Source of the DNA: Oscillospiraceae bacterium | Lineage (GTDB): Bacteria > Bacillota > Clostridia > Oscillospirales > Ruminococcaceae | Assembly: GCA_024404915.1 (NCBI GenBank) | Contig: JAKSPJ010000010.1 | Coordinates: forward strand, 29,623-93,622 | Reading direction: 5' to 3' | DNA length: 64,000 nucleotides | Shown here: one piece after another, positions 9,266 through 17,602 of the stretch | Layout: the number at the start of each line of letters is the position of its first letter | Position numbering within the stretch: the stretch's first letter is position 1 | The notes under the pieces: generated by a model | What the model saw: the letters and a program-made list of their open reading frames with translations, nothing else | Database searches by the model: none | Told to the model about the DNA's origin: nothing | Made by a program: the position numbers and the translations under genes

Positions 9266-9312
9266 GCATGCAGCATGCCGAAACGCAAGAGCTTTCGGCT
9301 TGCTGTTTTGCA
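9266..9312 (+). terminator. Terminator after ackA
   Basis: A stem formed by AGCATGCCGAAA and TTTCGGCTTGCT with one mismatch is followed by TTTT. It lies about 20 bases after the ackA stop. Confidence 0.75.
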
Positions 9313-9372
9313 CAAAAAAAGACATGTATTTTTTACATGTAAACTGTGTAGGAATGATTGGAGGCACTCGGA

Positions 9373-9966
9373 ATGTCACGGTTCTTTGATAAGTTCATCA
9401 ACAGTCTGCGTTCTCTTTTTTCACTAAAAGAAGAAGAATTCAGACTGCCTCTTGATGAAAGCAACAAGCTGATTCATCCCATGGGCTCTGTAAAAAAAAT
9501 CGCCCATACCTTCCGCACCCGCAGCACACAGGACGGCCGTATTTCTACTCCGCCGCCCCTTTCTGAAGTTTATCCGCTGGACGATGAATCCGATGCATTG
9601 CTGGCGATTGCCAAGGCGGTGCGGGACAAAGCTTATGCCAATTATTCAGGTTTTCAGGTAGGTGCTGCTCTGGTGGCAGCCTCCGGACAGATGTATCTGG
9701 GTGTCAATATCGAAAATGCTGCATACCCTGCCGGCATCTGCGCTGAGCGTTCCGCTTTCTGTGCTGCCATTTCTGCCGGGGAACGGGAGTTCACTGCCAT
9801 TGCAATTATGGGCAGTGATGAAAATGAGCCATGCTATCCCTGCGGAATATGCAGACAGTTCATGTCGGAATTCTGCCCACCGGAATTTCCGGTGATTCTG
9901 GCAGACGGCGTTCATTCTCTGGGCGGACTGATGCCCTGCGCATTTTCATTGGAAGATAAAACATAA
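9373..9966 (+). CDS. cdd: Cytidine deaminase with N-terminal extension
   Basis: Zinc enzyme that deaminates cytidine/deoxycytidine for pyrimidine salvage. 197 residues, where stand-alone tetrameric enzymes have about 130; the first 75 or so form a polar extension of unknown role. The catalytic domain has YSGFQVGAAL, the CAE motif (GICAERSAF) with catalytic Glu and Cys ligand, and PCGICRQ with the other two Cys ligands. The ATG at 9373 follows GGAGG by about nine bases; a TTG at 9358 would add five residues. The next gene starts 53 bases on. Confidence 0.88.
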   Translation: MSRFFDKFINSLRSLFSLKEEEFRLPLDESNKLIHPMGSVKKIAHTFRTRSTQDGRISTPPPLSEVYPLDDESDALLAIAKAVRDKAYANYSGFQVGAALVAASGQMYLGVNIENAAYPAGICAERSAFCAAISAGEREFTAIAIMGSDENEPCYPCGICRQFMSEFCPPEFPVILADGVHSLGGLMPCAFSLEDKT

Positions 9967-10019
9967 CGCACGCTGACAGAATGCCTTCGGGCAGCCTGTT
10001 GATAATAAGAGGTTTATAT

Positions 10020-11663
10020 ATGCACAAATGGTTCTCTGTTCTGCTCTCTTTGCTTCTCACTGCTGCTGTGCTTTGCAGCTGCGGAGAGGATGAAAATGTT
10101 GTAAAGGGCGCAGGACATTCTTTTTCCTATACCCTTGTGGGCAATCCCGATACCCTGGACCCGCAGCTCTCTGAAAGCGCCTCGGCTGACACTGTTTTAT
10201 GCAATCTCTTTGAAGGACTGCTGACATTGGATGCTTCCGGTACCATTCAGTACGGCGTTGCAGAATCCTATGAAATTTCAGATGACCAGCTGCATTATAA
10301 GTTTCATCTTCGGGATGACAGTTACTGGTATCAGGCAAATGATAAAATGGGCGCCTTCGGTCAGGATGCCTGCCGCAATGTAACCGCTGCGGATTTTGTT
10401 TTTGCCTTTCACAGACTGTTTGACAGTGCATATCACTCTCCAAAAGCAGAATCCTTTGCCTGTATTGCCAATGGCAGAAAAATCATAAACAATGAACTGG
10501 CCGTATCTCAGCTGGGTGTTGCCGCAACAGATACCTATGATCTGGAATTCACACTGGACTATGCAGATGCGGGCTTTCTCACTGCCCTGACCACAACTGC
10601 TGCCTATCCCTGCAATGAAGAATTCTTCCAATCCACCAAGGGACGTTATGGTCTGGACGAGCAGTCTATTATCGGAAACGGCAGCTTTTCCATCAAGCTT
10701 TGGCTGTATGACGAATACGGACAATACAATGTGATTCAGATGCTCCGAAATCAGCTGAATCATCGTGTCCGGCGCATTTTCCCCACTGATATCAATTTTT
10801 ACATTGAAAAAACTGATGCAGATGCAGCCCGCATTTTCACCATGGGCAACGCCGACTGCTATGTCAGCACACAAAGTGCGCTGGCAAGCCGCTCAGAGTA
10901 TCATGCAGAAAAAGCATTCAGCATGACGCTCGGTTTTATCGCAAACCCCGATTCTCATTTTGCAAATTCCAATATTCTTTCTGTTCTTTCCTATACGTTG
11001 GACAGAAACTGGATTCCCGGTGACAGTGAAGGCATTCAGGCCGCAGGCGGTATTCTGCCTCCGGCAGTGACACTGCTGAATAAAAGCTGCCGTGAGCTGA
11101 TTTCTGATGCAGGATATCACTCCTATCAGCCGGCCGAGGCAGACCGTTTATATCAGAAGGCACTTCGGAAACTCAATATTTCAGAGCTGGAAGAGGGCCG
11201 TGTGCTGGTCTGCGCCGGAATGATGGACTATGAGATTCTGCGAAATCTGCTGGATCAATGGGGCTATGAACTGGATCTGCATTTTCAGATAGATGAAGTC
11301 ACTGAAAGCGAATACGAAGCAAAACTGGATGCAGGAGATTATGATCTGGCTCTGTATCCCCTGACAGGAAACACACACCAGGCTTCCTCCATTCTGGAGG
11401 AATTTCTGACAGATTCCCATCTGCACTGTTCCCAGGAGAAAAAGCTGCGGGATATCCTGAGCCGTGCTGCCTCTGCGCCGAATCTTGCTGATTGCGTAGA
11501 GCTTTATCGCCAGGCGGAAACGGTTATTCTGGAGGATCATTGCTTTATCCCACTGTTCTATAAGCAGCGGTATCTGATTTGCAAGAAGGGCGTTGAGGAT
11601 GTCAGTTTCAATCCATTCAGCGGTCAGGTGCAATTTTCAGAGGCAAAATATTTGGATTCCTAA
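10020..11663 (+). CDS. Peptide-type ABC substrate-binding lipoprotein (SBP family 5), orphan
   Basis: 547 residues. A lipoprotein signal peptide ends in the lipobox LCSC, with Cys at about residue 20. The rest matches the DppA/OppA family 5 binding proteins: PDTLDPQLSESASADTVL then LFEGLLTLD near the N-terminus, a middle DYADAGFLTAL segment and a C-terminal FIPLFYKQRYLI. These proteins capture oligopeptides or similar ligands for import. No permease or ATPase genes are nearby, so it must work with a transporter elsewhere or act as a sensor. The ATG at 10020 has AAGAGG upstream. Its stop codon TAA overlaps the left end of a palindromic repeat. Confidence 0.88.
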   Translation: MHKWFSVLLSLLLTAAVLCSCGEDENVVKGAGHSFSYTLVGNPDTLDPQLSESASADTVLCNLFEGLLTLDASGTIQYGVAESYEISDDQLHYKFHLRDDSYWYQANDKMGAFGQDACRNVTAADFVFAFHRLFDSAYHSPKAESFACIANGRKIINNELAVSQLGVAATDTYDLEFTLDYADAGFLTALTTTAAYPCNEEFFQSTKGRYGLDEQSIIGNGSFSIKLWLYDEYGQYNVIQMLRNQLNHRVRRIFPTDINFYIEKTDADAARIFTMGNADCYVSTQSALASRSEYHAEKAFSMTLGFIANPDSHFANSNILSVLSYTLDRNWIPGDSEGIQAAGGILPPAVTLLNKSCRELISDAGYHSYQPAEADRLYQKALRKLNISELEEGRVLVCAGMMDYEILRNLLDQWGYELDLHFQIDEVTESEYEAKLDAGDYDLALYPLTGNTHQASSILEEFLTDSHLHCSQEKKLRDILSRAASAPNLADCVELYRQAETVILEDHCFIPLFYKQRYLICKKGVEDVSFNPFSGQVQFSEAKYLDS

Positions 11664-11838
11664 GGCAATACCGCACAAAGATTGTGCAGGAGATGCGCCT
11701 TTAGATTTTTCGTCAGAATTCACGAAAAAACCGCAGGCATACTGTGGTATGTCAAGGGATTTTCAGGGATTATGACGGAAAATATGCAAGCAGATTCTGT
11801 GCAAAGCCCTCAGGCATTCTTTGTGCGGCAGTGCCCTT
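11662..11838. repeat. Palindromic MITE-like element, longest copy
   Basis: About 177 bases bounded by inverted ends: AAGGCAATACCGCACAAAG on the left and, on the other strand, AAGGGCACTGCCGCACAAAG on the right. The internal segment AAGCAGATTCTGTGCAAAGC recurs in the element at 62714-62788, and the end sequence recurs at 5953-5998. It starts at the stop codon of the binding-protein gene and ends 50 bases before the exonuclease gene. Small open frames inside it share a short peptide with the other copy only because the DNA repeats. No transposase is present; target duplications are not clear. Confidence 0.7.
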
Positions 11839-11887
11839 ACATCAATGATATGCCCAGGGCTTTTCTGCGGCATTATGCGGAGGTATT

Positions 11888-12655
11888 ATGAAAGCAGTCA
11901 CATGGAATGTCAACGGCCTGAGAGCCTGCGAAAAAAAAGGATTTGCAGATTTCTTTGCAAATGCCGATGCAGATTTCTTCTGCATTCAGGAAACAAAAAT
12001 GCAAACAGATCAGCTCGCACAGCTGAAATGGTCTGCTGAAGCCGCCGGCTATCATGCATTCTGGAATAGTGCAGAAAAAAAGGGGTATTCCGGCACCGCT
12101 GTTTTTGCAAAGGAAGAACCCATCAACGCTGTGAAAGAAATGACCACGGGCGGTATTTCCAATGAGGGCAGAGTGCTGACTCTGGAATACCCGGATTTTT
12201 TCCTGGTAAATGCCTATGTGCCCAATGTCCGCCGTGACCTGGTGCGCATTCCTCTGCGCATGGAATGGGAGGACGCACTGCGTGCTCACCTGCTGGAGCT
12301 GGATACAAAAAAGCCTGTGCTATACTGCGGTGATCTGAATGTGGCACATCAGCCCATTGACCTGAAAAATGCCAGAGCCAATGAGGGAAATGCCGGTTAT
12401 ACAACAGAAGAACGCGAAAAATTCACAGAGCTGCTTGAGGCAGGATTTGTGGATGGGTTCCGTTATCTTTACCCCGACAAAACAGATGCTTATACATGGT
12501 GGTCCTATATGGGAAGAGCTCGTGAAAAAAATATCGGTTGGCGCATTGACTACTGGGTACTCTCACGGCGCATTGCAGACCGCATTGCAGACGTGGTAAT
12601 TCACAGTGAGATTCCCGGCAGTGACCACTGTCCTCTGGAACTGATTCTGAAATAA
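11888..12655 (+). CDS. xth: Exodeoxyribonuclease III (AP endonuclease family)
   Basis: Base-excision-repair enzyme that cuts at abasic sites and trims 3' ends. 255 residues, the normal length. Motifs of the Exo III/EEP fold: WNVNGLRAC, the metal-binding IQETK (Glu about 34), GDLNVAH (catalytic Asp and Asn), WWSY, RIDYWVLS and the C-terminal SDHCPLEL with the Asp-His pair. Start has GGAGGT five bases upstream. Lies between the palindromic element and the divIC promoter. Confidence 0.95.
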   Translation: MKAVTWNVNGLRACEKKGFADFFANADADFFCIQETKMQTDQLAQLKWSAEAAGYHAFWNSAEKKGYSGTAVFAKEEPINAVKEMTTGGISNEGRVLTLEYPDFFLVNAYVPNVRRDLVRIPLRMEWEDALRAHLLELDTKKPVLYCGDLNVAHQPIDLKNARANEGNAGYTTEEREKFTELLEAGFVDGFRYLYPDKTDAYTWWSYMGRAREKNIGWRIDYWVLSRRIADRIADVVIHSEIPGSDHCPLELILK

Positions 12656-12690
12656 AATTATCCAAATCTGCATAAATATAAAAAAACTAC

Positions 12691-12719
12691 TTGACGAAAC
12701 TTTCTCTATGCAGTATAAT
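12691..12719 (+). promoter_or_regulatory. Promoter of divIC and the S1-domain gene
   Basis: TTGACG, a 17-base spacer and TATAAT, about 95 bases before the divIC start. It is the only promoter-like match between xth and divIC. Confidence 0.85.
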
Positions 12720-12819
12720 AAAGATAATTCGGCACGCATTGCAGATACAGAAAGAAAAGAACGTGCCCTCCTGCACTTCCCTGAAGCATTGCAGGAATGA
12801 TATCGAAACGGAGACAAAA

Positions 12820-13146
12820 ATGGAACGAAATGTTGGAACGAAACGCAGCAATGCACGGGAATTGAGGAGAGTTGTCCTTGATTGGCTCGTGGTTCGTTTT
12901 GTGGCGATTATTCTTCTGGTGGCTTGTGTGATTTCATTTGTATCCACACAGGCAATGCTGAATGAACAGCGGCAGGAACTCTCTGAACTGGAGGAAGCTA
13001 TTGAACTCGCTAAGGATGAGCGAATCGAATTGGAAAAATTTGTGGATACAGATGATCTGGAAGGTTACATGGAAAAGGCTGCAATCGAAGATCTGAATTA
13101 TGCGTATCCAAATGAACGCCGTTTTTATGATATTTCACGAAACTGA
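12820..13146 (+). CDS. divIC: Septum formation initiator (DivIC/FtsB family)
   Basis: 108 residues from the ATG at 12820, which has GGAG upstream; the frame is open much further up but crosses the promoter. A short basic cytoplasmic tail is followed by one membrane segment (about 21-43, LVVRFVAIILLVACVISFV), then an extracytoplasmic coiled coil rich in Glu/Leu (about 47-75), then the conserved C-terminal part. DivIC binds DivIB and FtsL in the divisome. The gene pair divIC plus an S1-domain gene downstream is the same as in B. subtilis, which supports the call despite low sequence conservation in this family. Confidence 0.85.
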   Translation: MERNVGTKRSNARELRRVVLDWLVVRFVAIILLVACVISFVSTQAMLNEQRQELSELEEAIELAKDERIELEKFVDTDDLEGYMEKAAIEDLNYAYPNERRFYDISRN

Positions 13147-13169
13147 TATATACGGCAGAAAGGGTTTTT

Positions 13170-13628
13170 ATGCAGCTGGAGAATGGACTGATTTATGATG
13201 GAGTTGTCAAGCGTGTCACAGAATACGGCGCATTTGTAGAGATCAGCGATGACCAACAGCAGCAAAGTGTCACCGGTATGGTTCATATATCAGAGGTTGC
13301 AAATACGTTTGTGCGTGATATCCATGAATTTCTGAAGGAAAATGATACCGTTCGGGTGAAAATGATTGGAACCAATCCCCAGGGAAAGATTTCACTTTCC
13401 ATTAAGGCTGCTTTGGCTGAAGAAGATACCCAGCAGCCGATTAAGCCGAAGCGTCAGCAGCGTGATGCAAAGCCCTATGTATACGAGCCGAAAAAAGTGG
13501 TTTCGCAGTCAGAAATGAGTTTTGAGGATAAGCTGCTTCACTTCAAACAGGAAAGCGAAGAGAAAATCTTTGATTTAAAACGTGGCAGTGAACGACGTGG
13601 AGGCTCTCGCAGCAGACGTGCAAAGTAA
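13170..13628 (+). CDS. S1 domain RNA-binding protein (YabR-like)
   Basis: 152 residues. The first 75 are an S1 OB-fold domain: a G-x-V-x-R-V-T-E-Y-G-A-F-V start, then GMVHISEV, then a V-K-M-I stretch ending in KISLS. The rest is a charged, low-complexity tail ending in Arg/Ser/Gly repeats that may contact RNA. Equivalent to the S1 gene after divIC in B. subtilis (yabR). It begins 23 bases after the divIC stop and ends at a strong terminator. The RNA target is unknown. Confidence 0.88.
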   Translation: MQLENGLIYDGVVKRVTEYGAFVEISDDQQQQSVTGMVHISEVANTFVRDIHEFLKENDTVRVKMIGTNPQGKISLSIKAALAEEDTQQPIKPKRQQRDAKPYVYEPKKVVSQSEMSFEDKLLHFKQESEEKIFDLKRGSERRGGSRSRRAK

Positions 13629-13646
13629 GTTTTGTATGATATGAAA

Positions 13647-13683
13647 ACAAGCCATCACTTAGAGTGATGGCTTGTCTGTTGTT
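13647..13683 (+). terminator. Terminator of the divIC operon
   Basis: A perfect 13-bp stem (13647-13659 with 13663-13675) has a 3-nt loop, followed by a weak T-rich run. Confidence 0.85.
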
Positions 13684-13741
13684 CATCGGAGATCATGCTG
13701 AAAATGTTGCCGAGTGGGTGATTCACTCTGTTACGGGTATT

Positions 13742-13788
13742 CAAAAATAAAATAAGATGCCGTCTCCAACGCTGTGAGACGGCATCTT
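13742..13788 (-). terminator. Second minus-strand hairpin terminator
   Basis: 13-bp perfect stem (13754-13766 with 13776-13788) followed on the minus strand by ATTTTATTTTT. It may back up the terminator at 14040-14081, or stop antisense transcripts heading into the divIC operon. Confidence 0.7.
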
Positions 13789-14039
13789 TCATATACTGTA
13801 CTCTAAGCTGTATGCTTTATATTTGTCAATGAACTTTTCCTTACTCAATGTTATTAAAGTTTGCAACCATAGTTTTGTAAAGTTTGGGTAAAGTTCAGAC
13901 AATCCAATGCTGTAAAATTTTATTACGAAATAAATTGCTGCATTAATAATAATTCAAATATTGAATATAACGCATTGGAATTCCTCTTGTAAATGAGCGT
14001 ACTGCCCAGAAAAAGAAAAAGAGAAATAATCTGGAATAA

Positions 14040-14081
14040 TGGCATAAAAATACAGCAGGGAGCCTGTGTCTCTCTGCTGTA
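14040..14081 (-). terminator. Terminator of the pyrophosphatase-like gene
   Basis: A 12-bp stem with one mismatch (14051-14062 with 14070-14081) is followed on the minus strand by TTTTTATG. It lies about 55 bases past the stop at 14138. Confidence 0.75.
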
Positions 14082-14137
14082 AAAATGGTTTTCGATTACT
14101 TGGAAAACTGTGATTTATCATCGAGATCAATCAGAAT

Positions 14138-14461
14138 TTACACTATTATTTCTGATTGATAATACTGTTCTTGAAACCTAATCAGTTCCATTATTTCTTC
14201 TTTGCGAAACGAAACACCTTCAGGACAAACTACCCACTTTTCTTCTACATCGTTATATCGGTGAACAATTGCAATAATCTGACCGGTAAAACTTTCTACC
14301 GGCTTATCAACACCTAAAATGTATGCATCCTGTTCCTCGCCGTCAGGGGCAAATATACCCTCAATATATCCGTAGTTGATCGGATAATACATATCTTTGT
14401 ATTCCGGATGGTAACTTCCAAGCGGTCTGTCAACTGTAACGGTAACAATATCACCAATCAT
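14138..14461 (-). CDS. Short inorganic-pyrophosphatase-like protein
   Basis: 107 residues. The text YYPINYGYIEG, then an acidic EEQDAYILGVDKP segment, matches the core of family I soluble pyrophosphatases (YPxNYG and the D-x-x-D-x-x-D loop). However, the protein is about 70 residues shorter than true family I enzymes and lacks some of their acidic metal ligands. Short relatives are common in Firmicutes and are usually annotated as pyrophosphatase without proof. Whether it hydrolyses PPi is open. It lies 98 bases downstream of the lyase gene and ends in its own terminator. Confidence 0.6.
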   Translation of the reverse strand: MIGDIVTVTVDRPLGSYHPEYKDMYYPINYGYIEGIFAPDGEEQDAYILGVDKPVESFTGQIIAIVHRYNDVEEKWVVCPEGVSFRKEEIMELIRFQEQYYQSEIIV

Positions 14462-14559
14462 TTTTAACCTCCTATAAATTCATGTTTGTCTGGCAAAGCA
14501 TTTGGGCACTCAGTTCATCAGGATGTCTGCCGAGCATCCCATTATATTTTGAAATATCG

Positions 14560-16704
14560 TTATGCAAACAATAAGCTTCGTTTCATCATACAAAGGTCGA
14601 ATACATTGATTTTATTATCTTCGCACAAATCTGCAGCTTTCCAGTTCTTCAATTCAGTATCCGGAACTGCTAACAGCCACTTCTGAAGAAGCACAACGTC
14701 AGCGATACTAAATACTCCGTCTGCGTTTACATCACCTTTGATTGTCTGAGGAGACCATTCAGAAATTGCATTTACAATCGGTGTCCATGAAGGCTGAGTT
14801 TCTCCTTGTTTCAGCGGAATGCATGCTACTGAAATTGCTGCATCTTTGATATTTGTCAAATGAACAGCAAGCTTTCTGTATTCACTGTTGTCTGTTTGAT
14901 TAGGTACGACAAGAGTGGACGGGAGAGGCTCCGCATTCATTACGGTAAATTTACCGCCATCACTGATGATTCCTACCCACATTTTCTCTGAACCTACTGT
15001 AACAACAGCACTTCTTCCGTCATTTGCAACATCAATTTGTCCTTTAGTGTGAGCAAACCAGTATATGTCACCATTATCTTTAAGAGAGATTTCATCCTGA
15101 ATGATAACACATTCCTTGTCCTTTATCATTTTCAGACCACGAATAACACTTTCTGCACCACTTGACGCATATGCATCGGTAAGATTCGTAACAGCAAAGG
15201 CTTCATTTCCACTGTTGAATTCAGATATAAGACACTCTGCACCTTCTGCCTGATCCAGTTCTTTTGACGGATTAATTACAAGCGTATTATGACCTTCTGC
15301 TCTTATTCTGTAAGAATACAGACGGTTCGGAAGTTCATAGTTCTCGTTTCCAAGATCGGTAAAAAATCTTTCGCCGTTTGATTCAAGATAAAATGTACCT
15401 AAATCATAATGGCCGTGATACTTATATTCATTTTTACCCACATGAAGTGCCGCTACAATTCCGCTTTCATCCCATGTGTTTCTGAAACTTGCATTGGATG
15501 CTCCTACATCGCCCCAGTCAGTAGCGCTGTCTATGGAGGAATCAGATTTTTTATCTTCATCAATCCACAGAAGGTCAAGATAGTTAAAGCTGTCATTCTC
15601 TATTTTCTTTAAGCGAATGGCTGATATATCGGGAGAATCCAGATATTCACCAAGCCAGAGAAGAACTGTCCATCCTGTATCTCTGCTGTCTCTGTCGTCA
15701 CCAAAGCTGAATGATTTCGGAGTATTGGAGCTCATGTAGCGTATAAAATCTACAGATTTGCGGAGACCTTCAAAATCAGCAAGACCATAATCTGTTCCCG
15801 CTGCACTTATCAGAGCAGAAGAGTGAAGACCAAGATAGTATGTAGCATAATCCCAGTATCCGAGACCTTCGCTATATGTTCCGTCTTTGTCACTGTAGGC
15901 ACGGCGGACAAATGAATATGCTTCTTTGTAGGCATATGTCAGTATTTCAGAAGCAAGTTCTCTTGAGTCTGATTCGTCACCTACGGCAAGTGCCGCTAAG
16001 TCCAAACCGCCGCAGCATACAAGCTTCCAGTTATCACCAGGATAATCCTGATACCAGCGATAAGTACGTGTTCTTGGCTTATCCTCAAAATCTTCCATAA
16101 TCTGATTGAAGCCTTTTTCAATCAGATTTTTTCTGATAAATGCCCTTTGTTCATCATTCATCCAGTTATAAAGCCAGTCATAACCGAGTGCAAATCCTGT
16201 ACTCATTTCAGCAACATCAAGAAAATGTCTCGGATTCCAGTCCTGAAAATTACATGCTGCCACAAGTTCATCATAGGCTCTTTGAGCATATTTTTCATCT
16301 TCGAAAATATTGTATGCCAATGCAAGCGCAGCAACTCGACGCTGTATTCTTTTGGATGTTTCAAGCAGACGGATTCCGTCGGGGATTTCATATTGTGCAA
16401 CGGATGTATTCATAATTCTGTCAGCTTCGTTACGGAGTTTGCCAAGAAGAATTGCGGTAACTGAATCATCGCCGATATGTGATTTCAGCTTTGCAAATTT
16501 ATCATCAGACATGATGATACGGGGATGTGCATACATTCCGTTCTTTTCAATCATGTCACTTAAAATTTGTTCGCCGTCAGTAAATTCACCATAATTTTTT
16601 GACTGTGAACTTCCTGAGCTGATGTCTTCCGCAAATACAGTTGTCGGCATTATACCAATAACCATGACAAGTACAAGCAGAATACTGAATAGCCGCTTTT
16701 TCAT
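14560..16704 (-). CDS. Heparinase II/III-like polysaccharide lyase with C-terminal dockerin
   Basis: 714 residues from the ATG at 16704, chosen over one five codons upstream because GGAGGG is correctly spaced. Signal peptide 1-25. An alpha-toroid N-terminal part (about 60-390) has the YDW segment of this lyase group. The heparinase II/III beta-domain contains KYHGHYDLGTF and the EGHNTLVINP segment; the Tyr and His residues there are the expected catalytic type. Residues 656-714 are a type I dockerin with two calcium repeats. In the second repeat, position 3 of the loop is Cys rather than Asn/Asp. It is probably exported and bound to a cellulosome scaffold. The substrate (uronate-containing glycan) cannot be read from the sequence. 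Confidence 0.85.
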   Translation of the reverse strand: MKKRLFSILLVLVMVIGIMPTTVFAEDISSGSSQSKNYGEFTDGEQILSDMIEKNGMYAHPRIIMSDDKFAKLKSHIGDDSVTAILLGKLRNEADRIMNTSVAQYEIPDGIRLLETSKRIQRRVAALALAYNIFEDEKYAQRAYDELVAACNFQDWNPRHFLDVAEMSTGFALGYDWLYNWMNDEQRAFIRKNLIEKGFNQIMEDFEDKPRTRTYRWYQDYPGDNWKLVCCGGLDLAALAVGDESDSRELASEILTYAYKEAYSFVRRAYSDKDGTYSEGLGYWDYATYYLGLHSSALISAAGTDYGLADFEGLRKSVDFIRYMSSNTPKSFSFGDDRDSRDTGWTVLLWLGEYLDSPDISAIRLKKIENDSFNYLDLLWIDEDKKSDSSIDSATDWGDVGASNASFRNTWDESGIVAALHVGKNEYKYHGHYDLGTFYLESNGERFFTDLGNENYELPNRLYSYRIRAEGHNTLVINPSKELDQAEGAECLISEFNSGNEAFAVTNLTDAYASSGAESVIRGLKMIKDKECVIIQDEISLKDNGDIYWFAHTKGQIDVANDGRSAVVTVGSEKMWVGIISDGGKFTVMNAEPLPSTLVVPNQTDNSEYRKLAVHLTNIKDAAISVACIPLKQGETQPSWTPIVNAISEWSPQTIKGDVNADGVFSIADVVLLQKWLLAVPDTELKNWKAADLCEDNKINVFDLCMMKRSLLFA

Positions 16705-16757
16705 AACCATACCCTCCATGAACTAAATGAATGAAAACGATTCCTGTATATATATAT

Positions 16758-16786
16758 ATCATATCATAATTGATGACATATTTCAA
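16758..16786 (-). promoter_or_regulatory. Promoter of the lyase gene
   Basis: On the minus strand TTGAAA, a 17-base spacer and TATGAT, about 45 bases before the start region. A TA-repeat tract lies just downstream of the -10. Confidence 0.65.
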
Positions 16787-16977
16787 GTAATTCTGCAATA
16801 TAATGTGAAAAGGAAATGATTCGATTGCAGTAGATAAAAATGCATTATTTTATCATGGAAAGTGTGTCGCTGCCTTAATTGTGAAATAGCAATATAATCG
16901 AAATTCAATCAAAGATAGTTAAAAAAGAACATGTATCCTGTCATAAGAAAAACCAATACATAAAAATCATGAAACAC

Positions 16978-17006
16978 TTGTATTATATGGTTCTTTATGA
17001 TATAAT
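16978..17006 (+). promoter_or_regulatory. Promoter of the FTR-thioredoxin-flavodiiron operon
   Basis: TTGTAT, a 17-base spacer and TATAAT, with a leader of about 50 bases. The 190 bases between this and the divergent lyase promoter show no gene. Confidence 0.75.
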
Positions 17007-17064
17007 AGGAATAACAACAGTTCTTTAGCCAAATTGTAATGCGGAACAGTTATGGAGGATCAGC

Positions 17065-17268
17065 ATGTCAGTTCGTTTAAATGATGATAAAGAGATGGTT
17101 GCGGCCATAAAAGAAGGACTTCAAAGAACAGGTGGATATTGTCCGTGTCGTTTGCAGAAGACAGAAGATACAAAGTGTATCTGTAAGGAATTCAGAGAGC
17201 AGATGAATGACCCGGAGTTTGAAGGCTTTTGCCACTGTATGCTTTATTACAAATCAAAAGATGAGTAA
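17065..17268 (+). CDS. Ferredoxin-thioredoxin reductase catalytic-subunit-like protein
   Basis: 67 residues. Three Cys-x-Cys pairs are in the order of the FTR catalytic subunit: CPC at 26-28, CIC at 38-40 and CHC at 56-58. In plant FTR these six cysteines hold the [4Fe-4S] cluster and the adjacent active disulfide that receives electrons from ferredoxin and reduces thioredoxin. The protein is shorter than plant FTR-C, and the gap between the second and third pairs is longer. Start has GGAGG upstream. The thioredoxin gene follows after 13 bases, and no NADPH thioredoxin reductase is nearby, which fits a ferredoxin-driven thioredoxin. Activity is inferred. Confidence 0.8.
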   Translation: MSVRLNDDKEMVAAIKEGLQRTGGYCPCRLQKTEDTKCICKEFREQMNDPEFEGFCHCMLYYKSKDE

Positions 17269-17281
17269 AGGAGGTACTCAA

Positions 17282-17590
17282 ATGAATGAAATCAGACTGA
17301 CCAAAGAGAACTTTGAAGAACAAGTATTGCATCATGACGGAATTGTGCTGGTTGATTTCTGGGCAAGCTGGTGCGGTCCATGCAGAATGCTTGCACCAGT
17401 CCTCACGGAAATCGCAGATGCAAATCAGAATATCGTTGTTGGAAAGGTGAACGTGGATGAAGAACCTGAATTGGCACAGGCATTTCGCATTCAAAGTATT
17501 CCCACACTGATTCTCTTCAAAAACGGAAAGCCCTGGAAACAGGCTGTCGGATTTATGCGAAAAGAAAAAATAGAAGAGATGTGGAAATGA
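17282..17590 (+). CDS. trxA: Thioredoxin
   Basis: 102 residues with the active site WCGPC (Cys31, Cys34) after VDFWAS, and the cis-Pro loop SIPTLILFKNG. It is the normal length for a single-domain thioredoxin. The ATG at 17282 has a strong AAAGGAGG upstream; the open frame runs 25 codons further up but only overlaps the previous gene. Its place between an FTR-like protein and a flavodiiron protein suggests it takes electrons from the first. Its targets, possibly including peroxide- or oxygen-defence enzymes, are not known. Confidence 0.95.
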   Translation: MNEIRLTKENFEEQVLHHDGIVLVDFWASWCGPCRMLAPVLTEIADANQNIVVGKVNVDEEPELAQAFRIQSIPTLILFKNGKPWKQAVGFMRKEKIEEMWK

Positions 17591-17602
17591 AAGGAAATAC
17601 AT

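Larger units (their letters stand above)
13684..14137. other. Gene-free AT-rich gap with two minus-strand terminators
   Basis: No convincing reading frame on either strand. It holds two hairpins: a perfect 13-bp stem at 13754-13788, and one at 14051-14081. Both are followed on the minus strand by T-rich runs. The stretch between them (about 13800-14040) is AT-rich and I see no structure in it. Confidence 0.6.

Noticed and set aside
11682..11891. Short frames in the palindromic element, sharing a peptide with frames near 62637-62955
   Set aside because: The shared peptide comes from the repeated DNA. No ribosome site or family support.
16740..16770. TA-repeat tract as a possible phase-variation site
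   Set aside because: Short and next to a normal promoter; no evidence for length variation.
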